Shown in pieces: positions 1 through 9,126 of a DNA stretch of 64,000 bases. Position 1 is the first letter of the stretch; every line of letters starts with the position of its first letter. Source of the DNA: Streptomyces sp. NBC_00659 (GTDB lineage Bacteria > Actinomycetota > Actinomycetes > Streptomycetales > Streptomycetaceae); assembly GCF_036226925.1 (NCBI RefSeq), contig NZ_CP109031.1, positions 2,852,001-2,916,000 of the forward strand, read 5' to 3'. Both the position numbers and the translations under genes were made by a program. Under the pieces are notes generated by a model that was not told where the DNA came from, did not search any database, and saw only the letters and a program-made list of their open reading frames with translations.

Positions 1-1
1 C

Positions 2-1000
2 CCCCGCTTCGTGCTGGACCGGGTGGAGGCGGGCGGCCGCCGCGAGGTGTCCTACCGGGTCCGCTCGGACCTGCGCGGCCGCTATCCGCTCGGCCCGCTG
101 CAACTGCGGCTGACCGACGCGTTCGGCATGTGCGAGCTGACCCGCGACTTCTCGGCGTACGACACCCTGACCGTCATACCGCGCGTGGAGACGCTGCCAT
201 CGGTGCGGCTGACCGGCGACGCGAAGGGGTACGGCGACGGGCGCCAGAGCTCGCTCACCCTGGCCGGCGAGGACGACATCATTCCGCGCGGGTACCGCTA
301 CGGCGACGACCTGCGCCGTGTGCACTGGCGGCTGACCGCCCGCTACGGCGAGCTGATGGTCCGCCGCGAGGAACAGCCCCAGCGCTCCCGCTGCACCGTG
401 CTGCTGGACACCCGGGGCATCGCCTTCCAGGGCGTGGGACCCGACTCGGCCTTCGAATGGGCGGTCTCGGGAACGGCGTCCACGCTGCTGCACATGCTCG
501 AACGGAGCTTCTCGGTACGCCTTCTGACGGACACCGGCAGTTCGGTGCCCGGCGAGAGCGCCGACGGGTTCGCGGGCGCGAGCCAGGAGTCGGCGGACGC
601 GGCGGGGATGATGATGGACACGCTCGCCGTCGTCGACCACTCGGACGGCACGGGCCTGTCCCGGGCGTACGAAGTGCTGCGCGGCGGCGACGAAGGACTG
701 CTGATCGCCTTTCTCGGCGATCTCGACGAGGAGCAGGCGGACGTGCTCGGCAAGATGCGCCAGCGCAGCGGCGGGGCCATCGCCTTTCTGCTGGACAGTG
801 AGTCCTGGGTGCGGGAGCCGGCCGAGGCGCCCGGCCCGCCGGTCGAGCGCACGGACCCGCTGCGCATGCTGCGCGAGGCGGGCTGGACCGCCGTGAGGGT
901 GCCGCGGGGGGTGTCGCTCGCCGAGCTGTGGCGCGAGGCGGACCGTCAGCGCACGCATGCGGCGTCGACGGGTACTACCGCGGGGGATGGTGGCGTATGA
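2..1000 (+). CDS. DUF58 domain protein (5' end outside window)
   Basis: The frame is open from the first bases of the window, so the true start lies upstream. The DUF58 signature is visible near bases 285-375: a GDD-(L)RR-(V)HW-(R)LTAR block followed by (L)MVRREE. In DUF58 proteins this follows a beta-rich region and precedes a vWA-like fold. Such genes normally sit between a MoxR AAA ATPase and a transglutaminase-like membrane protein. Here the stop overlaps the start of the transglutaminase gene by 4 bp (ATGA), so the two are almost certainly translationally coupled. The substrate is not known; the family is thought to act in assembling or maturing cell-envelope or secreted complexes. Confidence 0.9.
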   Translation, partial: PRFVLDRVEAGGRREVSYRVRSDLRGRYPLGPLQLRLTDAFGMCELTRDFSAYDTLTVIPRVETLPSVRLTGDAKGYGDGRQSSLTLAGEDDIIPRGYRYGDDLRRVHWRLTARYGELMVRREEQPQRSRCTVLLDTRGIAFQGVGPDSAFEWAVSGTASTLLHMLERSFSVRLLTDTGSSVPGESADGFAGASQESADAAGMMMDTLAVVDHSDGTGLSRAYEVLRGGDEGLLIAFLGDLDEEQADVLGKMRQRSGGAIAFLLDSESWVREPAEAPGPPVERTDPLRMLREAGWTAVRVPRGVSLAELWREADRQRTHAASTGTTAGDGGV

Positions 1001-3381
1001 GCGGGCGGGCCCGATTGGCGCTGTGGGCGTGGGCGGCCACGGTGATGACGTCGAGCGCGCTGCTGCCGCTGGTGAGCCCGGAGACATGGATCTTCCAGGC
1101 GGCGTTCCTGCTGGCCTTGCAGACCGGCGTCGGGGCGCTGACCCGGCGGGTCCCGCTGGCCCGGCCGCTGACCGTGGCGGCGCAGGCGCTGGCGACGCTG
1201 ATGCTGCTGACGCTGGTCTTCGCCCGGGAACAGGCCCTCGCCGGGATCGTCCCCGGGCCCGAGGCCTTCCAGCACTTCTCGGCGCTGCTCCAGGCGGGCA
1301 CCGACGACATCGGCAGGTACTCGATCCCGGCTCCGCTGTCGGACGGGATCCGGCTGATGGTGATCGGCGGCGTCCTGGTGATCGGACTCGTGGTGGACAC
1401 CCTCGCGGTGACCTACCGCAGCGCCGCGCCCGCCGGCCTTCCGCTGCTCGCCCTGTACTCGGTCGCCGCGGGCCTCAACGGCGGCGCGGGCTGGCTGTGC
1501 TTCCTGCTCGCGGCGGTCGGCTATCTGATGCTGCTGCTGACCGAGAGCCGGGACCGGCTCTCCCAGTGGGGCCGCGTCTTCGGCGGAGCGGCCCGGGCAC
1601 CCGGCCAGGAGTCCGCGAGCGGTGTCGTCGCGCCCGTCCGCTTCGGGCGGCGGATCGGGGCGGTCGCCGTGGTCGTCGCGCTGTTCGTGCCGTTCGTGCT
1701 GCCCGGGCTCGACGGCGGTCTGCTGGGCGGCGCGGGCCGGGGCATCGGCAACGGCCCCGGGGGCGGCACGATCGCCGCGGTGAACCCGCTGGTCTCGCTC
1801 CGCGACAGCCTGAACGTGGACGAGGACCGCACGGTCCTGACGTACCGCACGGACACCGCGGACACACAGAACCTGTATCTGCGGATCGTCTCGCTGGACG
1901 ACTTCGACGGCACCGCGTGGAAGCCGGCGCAGCGCCACATCGTGGACGTGCCGAAGACGTTCCCGGCGCCGGCCGGTCTGGACGGCCAGGTCAAGCGGGC
2001 GGCGATCCGCACCCGGATCGCCGCGGCCGACTGGTACGCGCAGGACTGGCTGCCGATGCCGTATCCGGCCAGCAAGGTGGACATCAAGGGCAGGTGGCGC
2101 TACGAACCCGTGGGGCGCACCCTCGTCGGCGACCACGGACAGAACACCCGTGGCGTGCAGTACGAGGTCACGAGCCTGATGGTGGCGCCGACGGCGCAGC
2201 AGCTGGCGGGCGCCCCGGAGGCCTCGCCCGCGATGAGGCGCGAGTACACCCAGGTTCCGAAGTCGCTGCCCGCGGTGGTGGCGAAAACGGCCCGCAAGGT
2301 CACCGCGGGCTCGGCCAACCACTACGAGCAGGCGGTCAGGCTCCAGGACTACTTCGCGGTCAGCGGCGACTTCCGGTACAACACCCAGGTGCAGGCTGGC
2401 AGCGGCTCCGCCGCGATCGCGAACTTCTTGAAGGAGAAGGAGGGTTTCTGCGTCCACTTCTCCTTCGCGATGGCCTCGATGGCGCGCACCCTCGGGATTC
2501 CGGCCCGCGTGGCGGTCGGCTTCACCTCGGGGACCCCGCAGGCGGACGGTTCGATGGCGGTGGGACTGCGGGACGCGCATGCCTGGCCCGAGCTGTACTT
2601 CGAGGGCGTGGGCTGGACCCGTTTCGAGCCGACCCCGAGCCGGGGTTCGGTGCCGTTGTACACCCAGACGAACACGCCGGGCGCGGTCGAGTCCGCGGCC
2701 CCGAATCCGACGCTCTCGACGTCCCCCGCACCCTCGGTCGAACCGGCGGCGAGCGAGAGCTGCTCGCCCCAGCTGCGGAAGCTGGCAGCCTGCACGGAAC
2801 AGTCCGCGGCGACGGCGCTCGGCCCCGCGGACGACGACGGGCCCATGACGGAGATCCTCCTGCTGACGCTGGCCGGGCTCCTGGTCCTGGGAATGCTGCT
2901 GCTGCCCATGCTGTGGCGGATGCGGGTACGGGCGGTCCGGCTCGGCGGCCACGGCCGCACCGAGGCGGACGTGGCGGCGTACACGCTGGGGGCCTGGTCG
3001 GAGGTCACCGATACGGCGTGGGACTACGGGATCGGGCCGACGGAGTCGCAGACACCGAGGATGACGGCCGAGCGGATCGTCGGGCTCGGGGAACTGGATC
3101 CGGAGGCCACGGCGGCGGTGTACCGGCTGGCCGTGGCCGTGGAGCTGGTTCTCTACGCTCCGCACCCCCGGCCGCCGGCGGGCCTCGCGAACGACGCGCG
3201 CCGGGTCGGGAAGTCCTTCAGGACGTCCGCGAGCGGTCCCGCGCGCCTGCGTGCTCTTCTCCTCCCCCGTTCGGCCGTCCGGATGATCTGGATGGCCTCG
3301 GCCGCCTGGGCAGCTCTGAGAACCCGGCTGTCCGCCCGTCGGCAGGCCCTGTTCCACCGCCCGTCACGCCAGAACGGCTGA
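997..3381 (+). CDS. Transglutaminase-like membrane protein (TgpA family)
   Basis: This protein of 794 residues has about six N-terminal membrane segments (residues ~5-240), a large extracytoplasmic part and one C-terminal membrane helix near residue 630, followed by a cytoplasmic DUF4129-like tail. The transglutaminase core is seen as EGFCVHFS (Cys near residue 485) and RDAHAWPE (His near 528), a papain-like arrangement. A Ser/Pro/Thr-rich linker precedes the last helix. The ATG overlaps the upstream DUF58 stop. Together with an off-window MoxR ATPase this is the usual actinobacterial MoxR-DUF58-TgpA unit. The activity is probably protease-like or crosslinking at the outer face of the membrane, but the substrate is unknown. 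Confidence 0.9.
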   Translation: MSGRARLALWAWAATVMTSSALLPLVSPETWIFQAAFLLALQTGVGALTRRVPLARPLTVAAQALATLMLLTLVFAREQALAGIVPGPEAFQHFSALLQAGTDDIGRYSIPAPLSDGIRLMVIGGVLVIGLVVDTLAVTYRSAAPAGLPLLALYSVAAGLNGGAGWLCFLLAAVGYLMLLLTESRDRLSQWGRVFGGAARAPGQESASGVVAPVRFGRRIGAVAVVVALFVPFVLPGLDGGLLGGAGRGIGNGPGGGTIAAVNPLVSLRDSLNVDEDRTVLTYRTDTADTQNLYLRIVSLDDFDGTAWKPAQRHIVDVPKTFPAPAGLDGQVKRAAIRTRIAAADWYAQDWLPMPYPASKVDIKGRWRYEPVGRTLVGDHGQNTRGVQYEVTSLMVAPTAQQLAGAPEASPAMRREYTQVPKSLPAVVAKTARKVTAGSANHYEQAVRLQDYFAVSGDFRYNTQVQAGSGSAAIANFLKEKEGFCVHFSFAMASMARTLGIPARVAVGFTSGTPQADGSMAVGLRDAHAWPELYFEGVGWTRFEPTPSRGSVPLYTQTNTPGAVESAAPNPTLSTSPAPSVEPAASESCSPQLRKLAACTEQSAATALGPADDDGPMTEILLLTLAGLLVLGMLLLPMLWRMRVRAVRLGGHGRTEADVAAYTLGAWSEVTDTAWDYGIGPTESQTPRMTAERIVGLGELDPEATAAVYRLAVAVELVLYAPHPRPPAGLANDARRVGKSFRTSASGPARLRALLLPRSAVRMIWMASAAWAALRTRLSARRQALFHRPSRQNG

Positions 3382-3564
3382 CGCGGACCGGCCCGGGTCC
3401 CTCCGCCAGGCTTGAGCGTTTCCCGGCCTGGCGGGGGCCGGCCTGGCGGGGGGCTGGCGCCACTGGACCGGCACCATGCGGCCGGCACCACGCGGTCGGC
3501 GCTTCGGGGTTGGTGCGCCGGGCTTGGTGCTTCAAGGGCCGGTGCTTCCGGGGCTTCGGCCGCG

Positions 3565-3620
3565 CATACGCGTGAAGGGGCGTCCACCCGGATGCGGGTG
3601 GACGCCCCTTCACGCGTATG
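3565..3620. terminator. Bidirectional hairpin terminator
   Basis: A perfect inverted repeat has 25-bp arms and a 6-base loop. It lies between the convergent transglutaminase and DUF3040 genes and can end transcription from both sides. There is no clear T-tract, as is common in high-GC actinobacteria. The rest of 3382-3643 holds no gene that I can support. Confidence 0.85.
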
Positions 3621-3643
3621 TCTGCGGCGGCGAAGCCGGAGGC

Positions 3644-4042
3644 TCAGTTGCCGCCCTGCTCGTCGCGACGACGCTGCCAGCGCTGCTCGATGCGGTCCAT
3701 CATGGAACGGCGTTGCCGGCTCTGCCGACGAGCTGCGGGCGAGCCCGGCACGGTCGGCTGCTCACCCGGCTTGGGAGCTTTGCGCCAACCGGTGACGGCG
3801 AGCACCGCACAGCTCAGCATGACGAGGAAGCCCACCACGCTCAGCCAGATCTGAACCGCGACCATTCCAGCCATGAGGAGCGCAATACCAACCAGGAAGC
3901 CGACGACCGCCTGGTAGACCCGTCGCCGGGTGTACGTACGCAGCCCGCTTCCCTCAAGCGCTGTCGCGAACTTGGGATCTTCGGCGTACAGCGCTCGCTC
4001 CATCTGCTCGAGCATTCGCTGCTCGTGCTCCGAGAGCGGCAC
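3644..4042 (-). CDS. DUF3040 small membrane protein
   Basis: The encoded protein has 132 residues. The GTG at 4042 is chosen because a GAGGAG ribosome site lies just upstream and the protein then begins PLSEHEQRMLEQME, the typical start of DUF3040 proteins. Two adjacent hydrophobic helices follow (residues ~45-90), then a basic tail rich in Arg and Gln (RRQSRQRR). DUF3040 proteins are small actinobacterial membrane proteins of unknown function. The gene stands alone between a strong terminator and a divergent stretch. Upstream in-frame codons exist but lack a ribosome site. Confidence 0.88.
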   Translation of the reverse strand: MPLSEHEQRMLEQMERALYAEDPKFATALEGSGLRTYTRRRVYQAVVGFLVGIALLMAGMVAVQIWLSVVGFLVMLSCAVLAVTGWRKAPKPGEQPTVPGSPAARRQSRQRRSMMDRIEQRWQRRRDEQGGN

Positions 4043-4314
4043 GGAGTCCTCCTCATCGTGCAGTCGCCGGGGCGACCGGGGGTCCCCTTCAGGATAGGCA
4101 GGGAATCGGCCCCGTGAAACCCGCCCTCTACGCCAATTCACCGACCGGAACCCTTCATGGCGCCCCGATGCGCTGAGGCGTGCATTCCCCAGCGAACGGT
4201 CCGTCATGCCGGACGGTCTCCCCCGATCATACGGCGCCGAGCACTCGATCGGGTGGTCTGTGGTGTACTCCATCCGCCGCCGAGCCCCTGATCAGCGCCG
4301 CACCGGGGGGCCGC

Positions 4315-5085
4315 TCAGTCCTCCGTGGCCTCTCGGGCCTCACCGAGCACATGGAGCTGCGTGGCCACGGAGTGGAACGCGGTCAGCTCGGCCGCCGCCG
4401 CCTCCAGCTTCAGCAGTGCCTCCAGCGCACCCGGCTCGGTGTCCACCAGGACCCCCGGCACCAGGTCCGCGAAGACCCGTACGCCGTGCACGGCGGCGAC
4501 GTGCAGGCCGGCGCCCGCGACCAGGGAGGTGAGCTGGTCGGCGGTGAACCGGTGCGGAACGGGATCACTCTCGCCCCAGCGTCCGTCCGGGTCGTCGAGC
4601 GCGTGCCGGGCCTCCTTGAAGTGCCCGGCGAGGGCGCGGGCCAGCACGGCACCGCCCAGGCCCGCGGCGAGGAGGCTGAGCACACCCTCGGGGCGCAGCG
4701 CGTCCACGACGTTGCGGACGCCCTCGGCCGGATCGTCCACGTACTCGAGGACGCCGTGGCACAGCACGGCGTCGTAGCGGCCTCGCTCGACCACGTCGAA
4801 GAGGCCGTGGGCGTCGCCCTGGACACCCTGCACGCGGTCGGCGACGCCGGCCTCGGCGGCGCGCCGCTCCAGCGCGAACAGCGCGTTCGGGCTGGGGTCG
4901 ACGACGGTGACACGGTGGCCGAGGCGGGCCACGGGCACGGCGAAGTTGCCACTGCCGCCGCCCGTGTCGAGTACGTCGAGCGACTCCCGCCCAGCGGCCT
5001 TGACCTGACGGTCCAGGGCGTCCCTCAGGACCTCCCAGACCACGGCGGTACGGAGAGAAGCGCGGGGGCGCATCGGGTCCGACAC
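4315..5085 (-). CDS. Class I SAM-dependent methyltransferase
   Basis: This 256-residue protein starts at GTG 5085, with GAGGAG nine bases upstream. Motif I is clear near residues 38-50 (LDTGGGSGNFAVP). It is followed by an acidic motif II (VTVVDPSPNA), the GDAHGL and DAVLCHGVLEYV segments, and a post-motif helix, so the fold is a complete Rossmann methyltransferase. The C-terminal third is probably the substrate-binding lid. The methyl acceptor cannot be told from sequence; the closest general type is the small-molecule/ubiquinone-like methyltransferase group. A longer start at 5190 is possible but has no better ribosome site. Confidence 0.9.
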   Translation of the reverse strand: MSDPMRPRASLRTAVVWEVLRDALDRQVKAAGRESLDVLDTGGGSGNFAVPVARLGHRVTVVDPSPNALFALERRAAEAGVADRVQGVQGDAHGLFDVVERGRYDAVLCHGVLEYVDDPAEGVRNVVDALRPEGVLSLLAAGLGGAVLARALAGHFKEARHALDDPDGRWGESDPVPHRFTADQLTSLVAGAGLHVAAVHGVRVFADLVPGVLVDTEPGALEALLKLEAAAAELTAFHSVATQLHVLGEAREATED

Positions 5086-5273
5086 GGCAGTTGACTCCTC
5101 GGCGCGGCACCGCCTGTTGAAACGGCGGAGCGATCTTCGGGCCTCCCGGCGGGGAGGCAGCAGGCGCCTCCACCCTATTGCCTCCGCCACCGTGACCGGC
5201 CCTCCGTCTCACGCGCGCCGGATCACGCGAGGCGCGCACGCCGGATCGCCCGCCCGTCCGGGGTTCCCTCCCG

Positions 5274-5858
5274 TCAACCCGCGTCCGGAACCTCCCTGTC
5301 CGCGCCGTCCGTCCGGTCCCGGTCCCGGCTCTGGTCCCGGTCTCCGTCCTGGCGCGGCTGGGGCAGCACGGGCTGCAACGCCAGCATCCGCTCGACCAGG
5401 CGCAGGAACATGGCGACGTCGCGTATCAGGTCGTCGGCGTCACGGGTCGTGGCCGCCCCCTGGATGCCGGCCTCCGCGCGGGCACGGCGGGTGGCCCCGG
5501 AGGCGAACAGGGCGCTCCACTCGGTCAGTTCGGGAGCGATCTCCGGGAGGACTTCCCAGGCGCTGCGGATTCGGGCTCTGCGCCGCGACGAGGGCTCCGG
5601 GCGGGCACGCGCGGCGAGGACGGCGGCGGCGGTGCGCAGCGCGGCCAAATGGGCCGTCGCGTAACGCTCGTTGGACGTCTCCAGTGCCGTCGCCTCGTCA
5701 AGTCCGGCGCGGGCCTGGGAGAGCAGGTCGAGGGCGGCGGGCGGGGCCGTGGCCCGGCGGAGCACGGGGTGGACGTCGCCCGCCGGTCCGGTGGTCAGTG
5801 AGGGGGCAGGGCCGGTGGCGCGGCGCCGACGGGCGGCGGCTGCGGAAGTGTTGGCCAT
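5274..5858 (-). CDS. SAV_6107-type HEPN-like protein
   Basis: The product is a 194-residue protein from the ATG at 5858, which has a clean AGGAGG ribosome site. The middle is alpha-helical and Ala/Leu-rich (LDLLSQARAGLDEA, RYATAHLAALRTAAAVL), matching the SAV_6107 family of HEPN-fold proteins known from Streptomyces. The C-terminus is Arg/Asp-rich and disordered. Some HEPN families are ribonucleases with an RxxxxH motif, but I do not see a convincing one here, so a structural or regulatory role is as likely. The gene is divergent from the ABC/YhgE operon. Confidence 0.75.
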   Translation of the reverse strand: MANTSAAAARRRRATGPAPSLTTGPAGDVHPVLRRATAPPAALDLLSQARAGLDEATALETSNERYATAHLAALRTAAAVLAARARPEPSSRRRARIRSAWEVLPEIAPELTEWSALFASGATRRARAEAGIQGAATTRDADDLIRDVAMFLRLVERMLALQPVLPQPRQDGDRDQSRDRDRTDGADREVPDAG

Positions 5859-5980
5859 GACGAACCTCCTGTCGTCGTGTGACGGCACTGTGGCCGTATG
5901 TGCCCATCGTGCGGTATGCCACTGACAATCCGTTCTGACCTGCGCTTTTGCTTCGATCGCAAGTTCGGGTTAGTTTTTGC

Positions 5981-5994
5981 ACTGACCAGTCAGT
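5981..5994. promoter_or_regulatory. Probable TetR operator of the ABC/YhgE/TetR operon
   Basis: ACTGACcaGTCAGT is a perfect dyad with 6-bp arms, lying about 40 bp before the first gene of the operon whose last gene is a TetR regulator. A TTGCAC element at 5977 could be the -35. The site is well placed for autorepression; binding is inferred. Confidence 0.6.
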
Positions 5995-6033
5995 TCAAAA
6001 GTAGTTCGATGTGTTCCAGAGGATGGGGGAGCT

Positions 6034-7020
6034 GTGGACGGTCCGCACGGACTGCGTGTCACGGCCGAGGACTTCGGACTCGAGGGACCCCGCGGGTGGG
6101 CTTTCCGCGGGGTCCGTCTCGATGCGGAACCCGGATCGCTCATCGCGATCGAGGGGCCGTCGGGATCCGGCCGCACGTGCCTGCTGCTCGCCCTCACGGG
6201 CCGGATGAAGGCCACCGAGGGGACGGCGGCCGTGGGTGCGGCGAGGCTGCCGAAGCAACTGGCCGCGGTGCGCCGGACCAGCGCGCTCGCGCACGTGCCC
6301 GGTGTCACGGACCTCGACCCCGCGCTGACCGTCGGGGAGCACTTGCGGGAACGAGCCCTGCTCCAGCGGCGGTTCGGGGGTTCGCTGCGCGCCCTGCTGC
6401 GGCCTCGCGGCGAGCGGGCGGGAGAGGCCGCGGCACGGATCGACGCCGCGCTGGCCGCCGCCGGGCTCGACCCGGACACCCTGCCCAAGGGACCGAGGAC
6501 CGCGGTACGCGATCTGGAACGGGTCGAGACGCTGCGGCTGTCCCTCGCGCTGGCCCTGATCGGCCGCCCGAGGCTGCTCGGCGTCGACGACACCGACCTC
6601 AAGCTCTCGGACGCCGAACGGTCCGAGGTCTGGGCCCTGTTGACGTCTCTCACCGAGTCCGGAACGACGGTCGTGGCGGTGTGCAGCGAGGCTCCCGAGG
6701 GCGCCGTCGTCGTCTCCACCACGCCGGTCGCCACGGCGGGGACCGCCTGCGAAGAGGCCCCCGGCACCGTCCCGCCCGCCACGCCCGCCACGCCATCCGA
6801 GGACGGCGTCGGCACCGCCGACATGACCACCGACGCAAACAAAGACGCGGACGTAGACGCGGACGCGGGCGCAAACAAGCACGCGGACCAGGACCCGGAC
6901 GCTGACGCGGACCCGGTCGCGAACAAAGACGCAGACACCGCCACCACCCCCGCCGCCGACAGCGACAGCGACAGCGACAGCGGGAACCGCGACAGGAAGA
7001 CGGCCGATGCGCTCGCCTGA
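6034..7020 (+). CDS. Degenerate ABC ATPase, partner of YhgE/Pip protein
   Basis: The protein has 328 residues and starts at GTG 6034 after a GGGGGAG ribosome site. It has the ABC layout, but key sites are altered: the P-loop reads GPSGSGRT (residues 41-48), with Arg in place of the catalytic Lys. The usual LSGGQ signature is replaced by a divergent VRDLERVETL, and the Walker B region is LLGVDDTD. The last ~60 residues are a low-complexity tail of Asp, Ala and Asn encoded by short GAC/GCG repeats. It overlaps the next gene by 14 bp. It probably pairs with the YhgE/Pip membrane protein in export; ATPase activity is doubtful. Confidence 0.8.
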   Translation: MDGPHGLRVTAEDFGLEGPRGWAFRGVRLDAEPGSLIAIEGPSGSGRTCLLLALTGRMKATEGTAAVGAARLPKQLAAVRRTSALAHVPGVTDLDPALTVGEHLRERALLQRRFGGSLRALLRPRGERAGEAAARIDAALAAAGLDPDTLPKGPRTAVRDLERVETLRLSLALALIGRPRLLGVDDTDLKLSDAERSEVWALLTSLTESGTTVVAVCSEAPEGAVVVSTTPVATAGTACEEAPGTVPPATPATPSEDGVGTADMTTDANKDADVDADAGANKHADQDPDADADPVANKDADTATTPAADSDSDSDSGNRDRKTADALA

Positions 7021-9091
7021 ACTGGCCCTTCTCGAACTCCGCCGCTTCGGCCGGGGCAAGCTCCCGCGCGCCGCCCTGGTCGCGCTTCTGCTGCTGCCCC
7101 TGCTCTACGGCGCCCTCTATCTGTGGTCGTTCTGGGACCCGTACAGCCGTCTCGACCGCATCCCCGTGGCACTGGTGAACGCCGACGAGGGAGCGACGGC
7201 CGACGGCCGCAGGGTCACCGTCGGGGACACCATCACCAAGGGGCTGCGCGACAGCGACACCTTCGAGTGGCACGAGGTGAGCCCTGCCGAGGCCCGCCGG
7301 GGCGTGGAGGACGGCACGTACTACCTGTCGCTGACCATGCCGGGCGACTTCAGCAGAAGGATCGCGTCCAGCTCCGGGACCTCCCCCGAGACGAGCGCGC
7401 TCCAGGTGCGGACCAACGACGCGAACAACTACATCGTCGGACAGATCTCCCGCACGGTGTTCAGCGAGGTACGGACGGCCGCCTCCACGAAGGCCTCGCG
7501 TTCGTTCCTCGACAAGATCTTCATCTCGTTCTCGGACATCCACGGGAAGACCGTGCAGGCGGCCGACGGCGCCGACCGGCTCAACAGCGGCATCGGCAGG
7601 GCCAAGCAGGGCTCCAAAGATCTCGCCGACGGCCTGAAGGAGGCCAAGCAGGGCAGCGGAAAGCTCTCCGGGGGCCTCCGGAAGCTCACCACGGGCGCGG
7701 GCGACCTGGAGGACGGTTCGCGGCAGGTCGCGGACGGCACCCGGGCGCTGGCCGACAAGGTCGACGGGGTCGCGGACAAGGTGGGCCCCTTCCTGGAGGA
7801 CAACGAGAAGTCGATCGGCGACACCGCACGGCTGGTCGCCGACTCCGCCGCGGGGATCCGCCACAACCTCGACACCCTGGTGAAGACCGCTCCGGCCGCG
7901 GCCAAGGGCGCGCGCACCGCTTCCGACGCGCTGAACGCCGTCCACCGCTCGCGGTGCGAGACCCTGCCGGTCCCCGACCCGGCGTGTCCCGAGCTGACGA
8001 AGGCGGCGGAGGCCGCCTCGGACGTCGTCAAGGTCGCCGACGACGTGAACGCCCTGATCGGCGACCAGGACGGCGACCTCGTCGAACTGGACAAGAACCT
8101 GGCGACGCTGGAGAAGCAGGCGCGCGCCCTCGCCGATCGCTCGCCGCATCTCGCCGAGGACCTCGACGACGCCGTCTCCAAGATCGACAAGCTGAACGAG
8201 GGCGCCGCCGCGGTCGCCAGGGGCTCGAAGCGGCTGCACTCCGGTCTCGGCACCGCCAGGACCGGTGCGGCGACCCTCGACAAGGGCGTCGGCCGGCTGA
8301 AGACCGGTGCGGGCGACCTCGACGGCGGCCTGTACAAGCTCGTCGGCGGCTCCGGGAAGCTGGCGGGCGGCCTGCACGACGGCGCCGAGCGGATCCCCGA
8401 CTACGACAAGCCCGACCGCGATCTGCGCACCCAGGTCATGGCCGACCCGGTGCAGATGGCCTCCAGGGACCTGCACAAGGCGCCCAACTACGGCACGGGA
8501 TTCGCCCCGTACTTCATTCCGTTGTCCCTGTGGGTCGGCGCGATGGTGGCGTACATGCTGATCCAGCCGCTGAACCGGCGCGCGCTCGCGGCGGGCGCCT
8601 CGGCGTGGCGCATCGCGCTGGCGGGCTGGCTTCCGGTCGTCGTCGTCGGCATCCTTCAGACGGCCGCCCTGATGGCGGTGCTGCACTGGGCGATCGGGCT
8701 CCAGATGGTCCGTGCGGCGGGAACGGTCGGCTTCCTGTTCCTGGTGACGGCCTGCTTCGCGGCGATCGTGCAGTGGCTGAACGCCCGCTTCGGAGCCGCG
8801 GGCCGGATCCTCGTCCTGGCCTTCCTGATGCTCCAGCTGACGTCGGCGGGCGGCACGTACCCCGTCCAGACCAGTCCGGGCTTCTTCAACGCGATCCACC
8901 CCTTCCTGCCGATGAGTTACATCGTCGAGGCGCTCCGCAGGCTCATCACCGGCGGCGGCCTGGAGCCGGTACGGACCGCGTGCGCCGTCCTGACGGCCTT
9001 CACGGTGGGCGCGCTCGCGCTCACCGCCCTGACGGCCCGGCGCAGGCAGGTCTGGACCCTCGACCGGCTGCATCCGGAGCTGAGCCTGTGA
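7007..9091 (+). CDS. YhgE/Pip family membrane protein
   Basis: This 694-residue protein has one N-terminal membrane helix (residues ~22-45), a long extracytoplasmic helical region and about five C-terminal helices (residues ~500-690), the ABC-2-like layout of YhgE/Pip proteins. The central part shows the typical repeated L-x2-G spacing (for example DLADGLKEAKQGSGKLSGGL and LKTGAGDLDGGLYKL), probably a long coiled coil. Members include phage infection protein and ESX-associated or lipid exporters. The start overlaps the ABC-like ATPase gene and the stop overlaps a possible GTG start of the TetR gene, so the three form one operon. Confidence 0.92.
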   Translation: MRSPELALLELRRFGRGKLPRAALVALLLLPLLYGALYLWSFWDPYSRLDRIPVALVNADEGATADGRRVTVGDTITKGLRDSDTFEWHEVSPAEARRGVEDGTYYLSLTMPGDFSRRIASSSGTSPETSALQVRTNDANNYIVGQISRTVFSEVRTAASTKASRSFLDKIFISFSDIHGKTVQAADGADRLNSGIGRAKQGSKDLADGLKEAKQGSGKLSGGLRKLTTGAGDLEDGSRQVADGTRALADKVDGVADKVGPFLEDNEKSIGDTARLVADSAAGIRHNLDTLVKTAPAAAKGARTASDALNAVHRSRCETLPVPDPACPELTKAAEAASDVVKVADDVNALIGDQDGDLVELDKNLATLEKQARALADRSPHLAEDLDDAVSKIDKLNEGAAAVARGSKRLHSGLGTARTGAATLDKGVGRLKTGAGDLDGGLYKLVGGSGKLAGGLHDGAERIPDYDKPDRDLRTQVMADPVQMASRDLHKAPNYGTGFAPYFIPLSLWVGAMVAYMLIQPLNRRALAAGASAWRIALAGWLPVVVVGILQTAALMAVLHWAIGLQMVRAAGTVGFLFLVTACFAAIVQWLNARFGAAGRILVLAFLMLQLTSAGGTYPVQTSPGFFNAIHPFLPMSYIVEALRRLITGGGLEPVRTACAVLTAFTVGALALTALTARRRQVWTLDRLHPELSL

Positions 9092-9126
9092 CCACGCGCG
9101 CGGGTGCTCCTGTGACAATCGGAGCC

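Noticed and set aside
946..3357. Long minus-strand frame opposite the transglutaminase gene
   Set aside because: Arg/Gly/Pro-rich shadow typical of high-GC DNA; the plus strand has clear domains.
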